The position numbers were made by a program, and so were the translations under genes. The notes under the pieces are model-generated. The model ran no database searches, was not told the origin of the DNA, and worked only from the letters and a program-made list of their open reading frames with translations. A DNA stretch of 64,000 nt, taken from the NCBI GenBank assembly GCA_035703165.1, contig DASSYR010000103.1:1-64000 (forward strand), in the 5' to 3' direction. Numbering within the stretch: position 1 is the stretch's first letter; each line of letters begins with the position of its first letter. Of the stretch, positions 41,993 through 49,003 are shown piece by piece. The DNA is from AWTP1-9 sp035703165. Its GTDB lineage: Bacteria; Bacteroidota; Bacteroidia; Chitinophagales; Chitinophagaceae.

Positions 41993-43082
41993 ATGACACA
42001 AGAACAAATTAAAGATATGAGAGACCGTGTGCTGGTCTTGAGGAGGTTTCTTTGACGTTGATAACAGGCAATATAAAATCAATGAAGAGAAACAACTTAC
42101 AGTAAGTCCTGGCTTTTGGGATGATAACAAAAGAGCTACGGAAATTCTTAAGAATATCAAACAAAACGAGTTTTGGGTTAATTTATTTACGGATGTAGAA
42201 ACATCTGTTGAAGATTTTGCTGTTTTATTTGAATTCTGGAAGGCTGGTGATGCCAGCGAGGAGGAAACCAAAGAAGCATATAATAATGCTATAGCAAAAA
42301 TTGAGGAAGCTGAATTTAAGAGTACCTTAAATGAGCCGGAAGATGAGCTGCCGGCTGTATTGCAGATTAACAGCGGCGCCGGTGGAACCGAGAGCCAGGA
42401 TTGGGCCGAAATGCTGGCCCGGATGTATAGAATGTATGGACAAAAGCAGGGTTGGACAGTAAAGGAGCTCGATTGGCAGGAAGGAGATGGGGCAGGTATT
42501 AAAACCTGTACTTTTGAATTTGACGGCCCGTTTGCTTATGGTTTTTTAAAGGCAGAAAGCGGAGTTCACCGACTGGTACGAATTAGTCCTTTCGATAGCA
42601 ATGCGAGACGTCATACCTCATTTGCATCCGTATTTGTTTATCCATTGGTTGATGACACCATTACTATTGAAATTAATCCCGCCGATGTTAAAATGGAAAC
42701 TTCACGGAGCGGGGGTGCGGGTGGGCAGAACGTAAATAAGGTGGAAACAAAAGTGCAGTTAACACACATACCCACGGGCATTGTCGTAGTTTGTCAGCAA
42801 GACAGAAGCCAGTTAGGGAACAGGGAATTAGCCATGCAAATGTTGAAAAGCCGTCTTTATGAAGAGGAGCTTCGCAAACGTCAGGCATTAAAGGATGCAG
42901 CTAATGCAGGAAAGAAAAAAATTGAGTGGGGTAGCCAGATACGTAGTTATGTTTTTCATCCCTATAAAATGATTAAAGACCATCGAACCGACTATGAAAC
43001 AGGTAACGTACAACCCGTTATGGATGGGGAATTAGATGGGTTTATCAAAGCATATTTGATGAGTGAAAAAGAGAATGCATAA
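41993..43082 (+). CDS. prfB: Peptide chain release factor 2, made by programmed +1 frameshift
   Basis: Ends translation at UGA and UAA. The first 20 codons (MTQEQIKDMRDRVLVLRRFL) run into an in-frame TGA at 42053-42055; the ribosome must slip +1 at CTT-TGA-C (42050-42056) to continue as DVDNRQYKINEE. The joined protein has 362 aa. The site is AGGAGG-TTT-CTT-TGA-C: a Shine-Dalgarno-like hexamer three bases before the slippery CTT, the same spacing as E. coli (AGGGGG-TAT-CTT-TGA-C). This makes RF2 repress its own synthesis. The stop-recognition tripeptide SPF (VRISPFDSNAR) and catalytic GGQ (RSGGAGGQNVNKVETKVQL) are present. The next gene, pruA, is 90 bp downstream. Confidence 0.96.
42041..42056 (+). 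promoter_or_regulatory. RF2 frameshift signal (SD-like element plus slippery CTT-TGA-C)
   Basis: AGGAGG at 42041-42046, TTT spacer, CTT at 42050, TGA at 42053 and C at 42056. All elements of the classical prfB recoding site are present with the exact spacing. Confidence 0.95.
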
Positions 43083-43172
43083 TTTGTGAAGGTCGTAACA
43101 ACATTTTTAAAAAAAGAGGTGGTAAAATCGAATAACTTTATATAAAATTCAAATTATAAAATTATCAGCCAT

Positions 43173-44804
43173 ATGAATCTCGGATATTTCAATTATTCCA
43201 TGCCAGCCAACGAACCAGTGTTGAATTATGCTCCTGGTAGTAAGGAAAGAGAAACATTAAAAGCTACTTTACGAATATTAAAAAGCGAGGAAATTGATGT
43301 GCCAATGTATATTGGTAGTAAAGAAGTGCGCACTAATAAAAAGCAGGTAATGAATCCTCCGCATGAATTAAATCATGTACTGGGCTATTATCATTTAGGC
43401 GATGAAAAACATGTTCATATGGCAATTGATGCAGCCCTGGCTGCCAAAGAAGCGTGGAGCAATATGAGTTGGGAAAACAGGGCAGCCATTTTTTTAAAAG
43501 CGGCGGATTTGATAGCAACAAAATACCGTTCTTTTATGAACGGGACAACGATGCTGGGCCAGAGTAAAAACGTTTTTCAGGCAGAGATAGATGCTGCTTG
43601 CGAGTTAATAGATTTTCTCAGATTCAATGTTCATTTTTTAAGCGAAATATATCGCCAACAGCCTATTAGTGTACCGGGAATGCATAACCGAATGGAATAC
43701 CGGCCACTGGAAGGATTTGTATTAGCGGTAACTCCGTTTAATTTTACCGCCATCGGCGGTAATCTGCCTACTTCGGCAGCTATGTGCGGAAATGTAGTAA
43801 TATGGAAACCGGCACACACCCAGGTTTATTCTGCACAAATGTTTATGCGTATTTTAAAAGAAGCCGGGTTACCCGACGGTGTTATTAATTTAGTTTATGT
43901 AAGTGGTCCTACCCTCGGTAAAGTGTGTTTTAATCACAGGGATTTTGCCGGAGTACATTTTACCGGTAGCACAGGTGTATTTAATAATATGTGGGAAACG
44001 ATTGGTAAAAACATGGCGATGTATAAGTCTTACCCCCGTATAGTAGGTGAAACAGGGGGTAAGGATTTTGTTTTGGCACATAAATCCGCAGACCCTGATG
44101 TGCTGGTTACGGCCCTGCTTAGAGGTGCTTTTGAATACCAGGGGCAAAAATGTTCTGCTGCTTCACGAGCTTATATACCATCAAACATAGCCGATGAGGT
44201 GAAAAAGAAACTGATAGCCGGCGTTAAGAGTTTTAAGATGGGATCGGTAGAGGACTTTGGTAATTTTATTAATGCTGTGATTGACGAAAAAAGTTTTGAC
44301 AATATAAAATCTTACATTGACAATGCTAAAAAGGATAAAAAAGCCGAGATATGGGTAGGGGGTAAGTGCGATAAAAAAGAAGGCTATTTTATTCAACCTA
44401 CAATTATAGAAGCAAAAGATCCGGCTTATGTAACAATGTGTGAAGAAATTTTTGGCCCTGTGCTTACTGTATATGTTTATCCTGCCAATAATTTTGAAAA
44501 GGCCTTGGAATTAGTAGATACAACATCACCTTATGCTCTAACAGGGGCTGTCATTGCTCAAGACCGAAATGCAGTAGAATTAGCTACAACCAAGTTGCGT
44601 AATGCGGCGGGTAACTTTTATATTAATGATAAACCTACCGGCGCAGTAGTTGCACAACAGCCCTTTGGGGGCGCCAGGGCAAGTGGTACGAATGATAAAG
44701 CTGGTTCAATACTTAACCTTTACCGTTGGTTAAGTGCCCGCACCATAAAGGAAACATATAATCCCCCTGTGGATTATCGTTATCCTTTTTTAGCAGAAGA
44801 ATAA
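43173..44804 (+). CDS. pruA: L-glutamate gamma-semialdehyde dehydrogenase (1-pyrroline-5-carboxylate dehydrogenase)
   Basis: Second step of proline breakdown: oxidises glutamate semialdehyde to glutamate with NAD+. 543 aa, the length of the single-domain enzyme; there is no PutA proline dehydrogenase domain. The catalytic Cys is in YQGQKCSAASRAY (about residue 328), the general base Glu in IVGETGGKDF (about 292), and the NAD-binding GSTGV loop precedes it. The start at 43173 (MNLGYFNYSMPANEPVLNY) is kept because the family has this N-terminus. putA-like genes are not in the window. Confidence 0.95.
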   Translation: MNLGYFNYSMPANEPVLNYAPGSKERETLKATLRILKSEEIDVPMYIGSKEVRTNKKQVMNPPHELNHVLGYYHLGDEKHVHMAIDAALAAKEAWSNMSWENRAAIFLKAADLIATKYRSFMNGTTMLGQSKNVFQAEIDAACELIDFLRFNVHFLSEIYRQQPISVPGMHNRMEYRPLEGFVLAVTPFNFTAIGGNLPTSAAMCGNVVIWKPAHTQVYSAQMFMRILKEAGLPDGVINLVYVSGPTLGKVCFNHRDFAGVHFTGSTGVFNNMWETIGKNMAMYKSYPRIVGETGGKDFVLAHKSADPDVLVTALLRGAFEYQGQKCSAASRAYIPSNIADEVKKKLIAGVKSFKMGSVEDFGNFINAVIDEKSFDNIKSYIDNAKKDKKAEIWVGGKCDKKEGYFIQPTIIEAKDPAYVTMCEEIFGPVLTVYVYPANNFEKALELVDTTSPYALTGAVIAQDRNAVELATTKLRNAAGNFYINDKPTGAVVAQQPFGGARASGTNDKAGSILNLYRWLSARTIKETYNPPVDYRYPFLAEE

Positions 44805-45039
44805 TTTACCTGTTTCTTGATTTTTTTTTATTGAGAAAGAGGCAGGTCATATAATATTATGACTATTGTCATAAACTTTTTCCCTTGATTAAATTATTTT
44901 TATTTGACCAATTAATGAATTTTATTCTCACCTATGGGAGGTAATATGCCTGTACTATAAGAAGATTTCCCTTATCAATTTGATTTCTCTAAACCAGGAT
45001 TTTAAGGTTAATAATTTTATTCACACAAAAAAAGTTATT
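44805..45039 (+). other. Gap before the barrel-protein genes
   Basis: A/T-rich, no gene. A possible weak hairpin (ACCTGTTTCT at 44808 with AGAAAGAGGCAGGT at about 44834) lies just after pruA, without a T tract. An in-frame ATG at 44980 would extend the next gene but lacks a signal peptide. Confidence 0.35.
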
Positions 45040-45720
45040 ATGAAAAAGCTTTTCTTATTACTGTTATTACTAACAGGTTTCATTGTGTTAAATGCACAAA
45101 ACATTCGATTTGGTGTTACAGCGGGGGCCTCTATAGCATCTGCAAAAGGGAAAACAGAAGGGGTATCAATTACTTCAGATTCAAAAGTGGGATTTACAGG
45201 AGGTGTTTTAGTTGATATTCCATTGGCAGATCAATTTGCATTTCAGCCGGGCCTGAATTTTTTACAAAAGGGGTCAAAATTTAATATTAATATTTTGGGA
45301 GTTCAAATTGATGGTAAAGAGACCTTAAATTATCTTGAATTACCATTAAACTTTCTTTTTAGAACTGAAGCCGGGAGTGGTAAATTTTTTGTCGGGCTGG
45401 GTCCTGTGCTTGGTCTTGGGCTTAGCGGTAAAGGAGAAGACAAAAGCACTTTCAACGGCCAAACTATCGAAGAAAAATATGATGTAGAATTTGGCACCGA
45501 TGTAAACACTGATCATTATAAGCCTTTTGAATTTTCAGGTAATGTATTGGCAGGCTATGAGTTTGGCAATGGAATTTTTATAGCTGTTAACTACAATCTC
45601 GGAATTAGTAATATTGCTGTAGTAGATAATACCGATAATACTACCTACAGAAACAGGTATTTTGGTATCAGGTTGGGGTATTTATTTGGTGGCAATGCTA
45701 ATAAGAGTAATGGTAAATGA
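45040..45720 (+). CDS. Outer-membrane beta-barrel protein (porin/PorT-like family)
   Basis: 226 aa from the ATG at 45040, which opens the signal peptide MKKLFLLLLLLTGFIVLNAQ; the upstream in-frame ATG at 44980 is rejected. The mature part alternates amphipathic strands (RFGVTAGASIAS, GFTGGVLVDIPL, FAFQPGLNFLQKG, YLELPLNFLFRTEAG, GKFFVGLGPVLGLGLSGKGE) and ends RYFGIRLGYLFGG, the pattern of the outer membrane beta-barrel domain common in Bacteroidota. Function unknown. The A-rich sequence before the ATG (CACACAAAAAAAGTTATT) resembles that of the next gene. Confidence 0.85.
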   Translation: MKKLFLLLLLLTGFIVLNAQNIRFGVTAGASIASAKGKTEGVSITSDSKVGFTGGVLVDIPLADQFAFQPGLNFLQKGSKFNINILGVQIDGKETLNYLELPLNFLFRTEAGSGKFFVGLGPVLGLGLSGKGEDKSTFNGQTIEEKYDVEFGTDVNTDHYKPFEFSGNVLAGYEFGNGIFIAVNYNLGISNIAVVDNTDNTTYRNRYFGIRLGYLFGGNANKSNGK

Positions 45721-45743
45721 GTGTCTCTTGATTAAATTTTAAG

Positions 45744-45780
45744 AATGGGGTTGCCTTTTTTTGAGGCAACCCCATTTTCT
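45744..45780 (+). terminator. Terminator of the first barrel gene
   Basis: AATGGGGTTGCCT pairs with AGGCAACCCCATT around a T-rich loop (13 bp, perfect), followed by TTCTT. Confidence 0.85.
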
Positions 45781-45983
45781 TGAATGAAATATAAAAATAT
45801 TCCCTAATGAAGGAATAATTATTTTACATTAACGATCTTAATATTTTTGTTAATTCTTTTTGTTTGCTTTATTTCTAATCATTAATTATTAGCCTCCTTT
45901 GTTGGTTACCGTTACAAACAAATAATAAAAATAACTAATAGGTTCTTTGTGTGTATTGATATTTGTAAAAAAGACATTACTTT

Positions 45984-46016
45984 TTTGGGGATTTGAGACA
46001 GCTTATTATAACTTTG
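45984..46016 (+). promoter_or_regulatory. Promoter of the second barrel gene
   Basis: TTTG at 45984-45987, 21 bp, then TAACTTTG at 46009-46016: a full match to the Bacteroidota consensus. Transcription should start near 46023, leaving a leader of about 17 nt. The rest of the 45781-46039 gap is A/T-rich and empty. Confidence 0.75.
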
Positions 46017-46039
46017 TTGCTCACAAAAAAAACAATATT

Positions 46040-46561
46040 ATGAAAAAATCTATCTTATTGCTTTTATTATTAGCGGCTTTTACAATTACCAGAGCTCAGG
46101 CTCCGGAAGGTTTTCAGTTTGGTGTTGGGGTTCGTCTTGGGTTACCATTAGGCGACTTTAAAGCATCTCATAATTTCGGTATTGGTGGTGAAGTACAAGG
46201 AGAAGTTGGTTTTGCTGAGAAATTTTCAGCTATTTTCACTTCCGGGTATAGCAGTTTTAGCGGGAAAACAATTGATTTTTTTGGTACTTCTATTAAGTAT
46301 GGATCTATAGGATATATTCCTATTTTGGCAGGTGTTCGTGTTTATCCTGCTAATAACTTCTTTATCGGAGGTCAGCTTGGATATGGCATACTTACCGGTG
46401 GTGGTACAAGCGAAGGAGCATTTAATTATCAACCTCAAATTGGTGTTAACGTAAGCAACTTCCAGTTTGCACTTAATTTTAATAGCCTCACTAAAGATGG
46501 TGAATCTACCAGCCATCTTGGTCTTACAGGTATTTACAGATTTGGCGGAAATAGCAAATAA
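46040..46561 (+). CDS. Small outer-membrane beta-barrel protein
   Basis: 173 aa from the ATG at 46040 (signal peptide MKKSILLLLLLAAFTITRAQ). An in-frame ATG at 45947 lies upstream of the promoter and is rejected. Eight or so amphipathic strands follow (FQFGVGVRLGLPLGDF, FGIGGEVQGEVGFAEKF, SIGYIPILAGVRVYPANNFFIGGQLGYGI...), ending HLGLTGIYRFGG. It is a probable paralogue in fold of the preceding gene, with its own promoter and terminator. Confidence 0.82.
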   Translation: MKKSILLLLLLAAFTITRAQAPEGFQFGVGVRLGLPLGDFKASHNFGIGGEVQGEVGFAEKFSAIFTSGYSSFSGKTIDFFGTSIKYGSIGYIPILAGVRVYPANNFFIGGQLGYGILTGGGTSEGAFNYQPQIGVNVSNFQFALNFNSLTKDGESTSHLGLTGIYRFGGNSK

Positions 46562-46582
46562 ATCATATAAAAATTCAAGTTT

Positions 46583-46620
46583 AAAAGGGATTGGAGAGCT
46601 TCTTCCAATCCCTTTTGTTT
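46583..46620 (+). terminator. Terminator of the second barrel gene
   Basis: AAAAGGGATTGGA (46583-46595) pairs with TCCAATCCCTTTT (46604-46616), a perfect 13-bp stem, followed by GTTTT. Confidence 0.85.
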
Positions 46621-46686
46621 TCCTGTAAAATAAATTTCTGTTTACTACTAACATGAAATAAATTCGCTTTATTAAATAATTTTTTA

Positions 46687-47196
46687 TTGAAAAAGGTACT
46701 GGATTCTTATCAACTTAGTTTAACCATTCGGCGCTTAGCGCACCAGTTGATAGAGAATCATCCTGACTTTATCCAGACTGTATTTATTGGTATCCAGCCA
46801 AGAGGTACTTTATTGTCTGACAGGATTATTGAGTATATCCGGGATTTATTTCCAGGTCAAAAAATTCAGTATGGAAAACTGGATATAACTTTTTACCGGG
46901 ATGATATTAGAAAAGAATTGCATGTTGCCAATAAAACAGAAATCCCTTTTTCCATAGAAGGGAAGAAAGTAGTTTTAATTGATGATGTTTTATACACAGG
47001 CAGAACAATTCGGGCAGCGCTGGATGCGATTAATGATTTTGGCCGTCCGGAAAAAGTTGAATTATGTGTTCTTGTTGACAGGCGGTTTAGCCGGCAATTG
47101 CCCATCCAGCCTGATTATTGTGGCAAAGCCATTGACTCTTTTATATCTCAAAAGGTGAAGGTAGAGTGGGAAAAGGGGGAAGTTGTGTTGTATTGA
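46687..47196 (+). CDS. pyrR: PyrR-type uracil phosphoribosyltransferase / pyrimidine regulator
   Basis: 169 aa phosphoribosyltransferase-fold protein. PRPP loop VVLIDDVLYTGRTIRAALDA (about residues 94-113); N-terminal IQPRGTLLSDRI and the PyrR-type LDITFYRDDI are present. PyrR proteins control pyr genes by RNA binding in some phyla and have weak UPRTase activity; which applies here is unknown, and no PyrR-type attenuator was found in front of pyrB. The start is TTG at 46687 (MKKVLDSYQLS), with no ATG nearby. pyrB follows by 24 bp but also has its own promoter. Confidence 0.9.
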   Translation: MKKVLDSYQLSLTIRRLAHQLIENHPDFIQTVFIGIQPRGTLLSDRIIEYIRDLFPGQKIQYGKLDITFYRDDIRKELHVANKTEIPFSIEGKKVVLIDDVLYTGRTIRAALDAINDFGRPEKVELCVLVDRRFSRQLPIQPDYCGKAIDSFISQKVKVEWEKGEVVLY

Positions 47197-47213
47197 AATA
47201 CCCTTTATCTTTG
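47183..47213 (+). promoter_or_regulatory. Promoter of pyrB inside the end of pyrR, 7 bp before the ATG
   Basis: TTG at 47183-47185, 20 bp, TATCTTTG at 47206-47213: a full Bacteroidota match. Only seven bases separate the box from the pyrB ATG at 47221, as at prfB, so a leaderless transcript is expected from it. Confidence 0.7.
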
Positions 47214-47220
47214 ACTTTTA

Positions 47221-48156
47221 ATGCAACTATCTACTCGTCATCTCCTCGGCATTAAAGATTTAACTCCTCAGGATATTCAATTAATACTTGATACTGCCAC
47301 ACAGTTTAAAGAAGTTTTGCAGAGACCTGTTAAAAAAGTGCCAAGCCTGAGAGATGTAACAATTGTCAATCTTTTTTACGAGAATTCAACCCGTACCCGC
47401 ATTTCTTTTGAGCTGGCTGAAAAAAGATTAAGTGCCGATACCATTAATTTTACGGCCACCGGATCGTCGGTTTCCAAAGGAGAAACTTTATTGGATACTG
47501 TAAATAATATCCTTTCCATGAAGGTGGATATGGTAGTAATGCGGCACAGCGCCAGCGGAGCACCTCATTTTTTAGCCAAACACATCCCGGCTTCTATTAT
47601 AAATGCCGGGGATGGCATAAATGAACACCCTACCCAGGGATTGCTGGATGCTTTTTCCATGCATGAAAGAACAGGCAGGCTGAAAGGATTAAAAGTGGCT
47701 ATCATAGGAGATATTATGCATTCGAGAGTGGCCATGAGCAATATTTATTTACTAAAAAAAGTAGGGGCGGAGGTGATGGTTGCCGGGCCGCCCACCTTGA
47801 TTCCTAAATATATAGAACAGGCTTTTGATGTAAGAGTAGAATATAGTTTGACAAAAGCATTACAATGGTGTGATGTGGCAAATGTATTGCGTATTCAGTT
47901 AGAAAGACAAAACCAGGTATTATTTTCCTCATTGAGAGAATATAATTTAGCATACGGAATTAATAAAAAATTGCTCGATTCGCTAAATAAAGAAATTATT
48001 ATTATGCACCCGGGGCCTATAAATCGTGGAGTGGAAATAGATAGCGATGCGGCTGACAGCGGCCAGTCAATCATTTTGCAGCAGGTTGAAAATGGCGTGG
48101 CTGTACGAATGGCTGTTTTATATTTGCTGGCTGGTGGCAGAGACAAGGCCAATTAA
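47221..48156 (+). CDS. pyrB: Aspartate carbamoyltransferase catalytic subunit
   Basis: Carbamoyl phosphate plus aspartate to carbamoyl aspartate, second step of pyrimidine synthesis. 311 aa, as usual. Carbamoyl-phosphate loop FYENSTRTRISFELAEKRL (about residues 52-70), Lys of the neighbouring-subunit loop in SSVSKGETLLDT, HPTQGLLDAF, and C-terminal MHPGPINRG. No pyrI regulatory subunit follows; pyrC is also not here. Confidence 0.97.
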   Translation: MQLSTRHLLGIKDLTPQDIQLILDTATQFKEVLQRPVKKVPSLRDVTIVNLFYENSTRTRISFELAEKRLSADTINFTATGSSVSKGETLLDTVNNILSMKVDMVVMRHSASGAPHFLAKHIPASIINAGDGINEHPTQGLLDAFSMHERTGRLKGLKVAIIGDIMHSRVAMSNIYLLKKVGAEVMVAGPPTLIPKYIEQAFDVRVEYSLTKALQWCDVANVLRIQLERQNQVLFSSLREYNLAYGINKKLLDSLNKEIIIMHPGPINRGVEIDSDAADSGQSIILQQVENGVAVRMAVLYLLAGGRDKAN

Positions 48157-48258
48157 CTTTTTTGCCAGTTACCTCAGTATAGTCCCGCCTTTATTATTTA
48201 TTTTTCTAACAAAATATTTTACGTAAGCAACCCGACATTATACTTGGTTTACCATTGC

Positions 48259-48266
48259 TATTTTTG
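48259..48266 (+). promoter_or_regulatory. -7 box of the peroxiredoxin-like gene
   Basis: TATTTTTG, 15 bp before the ATG at 48282. A TTG at 48244-48246 is only 12 bp upstream, closer than the consensus. Confidence 0.45.
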
Positions 48267-48281
48267 AAAAAAATATGTTCT

Positions 48282-48875
48282 ATGGTTAAAGCAATCTGTA
48301 CCCTGTTTTTTGTTTTTATTTGTTTTGGTAGCTTATCTGCGCAAAGTATTGATGAAGTAAAAGGCTTAAGTGTTGGAGCAAAGGCTCCGGATTTTAACGC
48401 AAAGGACCAAAACGGGAAAAAAGTTTCTTTAAAAGAGCAGTTAAAAAAAGGCCCGGTTGTGTTAATATTTTATCGTGGACAATGGTGTCCTTTTTGCAAT
48501 CGCATCCTCAAAAAAGTTGAAGATTCACTTCAGCTTATTAAAGACAAAGGAGCTAGTGTTGTAACCATTAGTCCCGAAACCAGTGAGGCTATTAAACAAA
48601 CCATATCAAAAACCAATGCTACTTATTCTATTATCAGTGATAATGGACTGAAAATTATGAGAAGCTATGACGTTGCCTTTAAAGTAGATGATAATACGGT
48701 AACAAAATACAAAGGTTATGGTGTTGATTTTGATAAAAGTAATGGGAAGAATGGTGCTTATTTACCTGTACCTGCTACTTATATTATTGGCAAAGACGGT
48801 ATTGTTAAATATGTTTACTTTAATAAAGATTATAGAGAAAGATCCAACGTACAAGATATTCTAAATAACCTATAA
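48282..48875 (+). CDS. Exported peroxiredoxin-like protein (AhpC/TSA, thioredoxin fold)
   Basis: 197 aa. The ATG at 48282 starts a signal peptide (MVKAICTLFFVFICFGSLSAQ); a TTG at 48255 would precede the -7 box. Thioredoxin-fold domain from about residue 30 (GAKAPDFNAKDQNGKKVSLKEQL) with the active site YRGQWCPFCNRIL: a CPFC pair on the expected helix, as in the AhpC/TSA family. The cis-Pro loop is VPATYIIGKDG. Probably a periplasmic thiol peroxidase or reductase. Convergent with the EF-G paralogue. Confidence 0.88.
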   Translation: MVKAICTLFFVFICFGSLSAQSIDEVKGLSVGAKAPDFNAKDQNGKKVSLKEQLKKGPVVLIFYRGQWCPFCNRILKKVEDSLQLIKDKGASVVTISPETSEAIKQTISKTNATYSIISDNGLKIMRSYDVAFKVDDNTVTKYKGYGVDFDKSNGKNGAYLPVPATYIIGKDGIVKYVYFNKDYRERSNVQDILNNL

Positions 48876-48969
48876 AAAACGCCACCCTTCTTGTCAAAAT
48901 AAGGGAAATAAAACATATCCTCCTGTACTAGCCGGTTGGTTATACAGAGTAAAATGAAAACAAAACAAT

Positions 48970-49002
48970 AAAAAGCTGCTCCAAAATTAGAGCAGCTTTT
49001 TT
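48970..49002. terminator. Bidirectional terminator between peroxiredoxin-like gene and EF-G paralogue
   Basis: AAAAAGCTGCTC pairs with GAGCAGCTTTTTT, a perfect stem with an 8-nt loop and A/T runs on both sides. It ends one base before the EF-G paralogue stop codon (49004-49006). Confidence 0.85.
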
Positions 49003-49003
49003 A

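Noticed and set aside
41993..42359. Frameshift mutation or pseudogene in prfB
   Set aside because: The shift sits exactly at the conserved CTT-TGA-C recoding site and the rest of the gene is intact.
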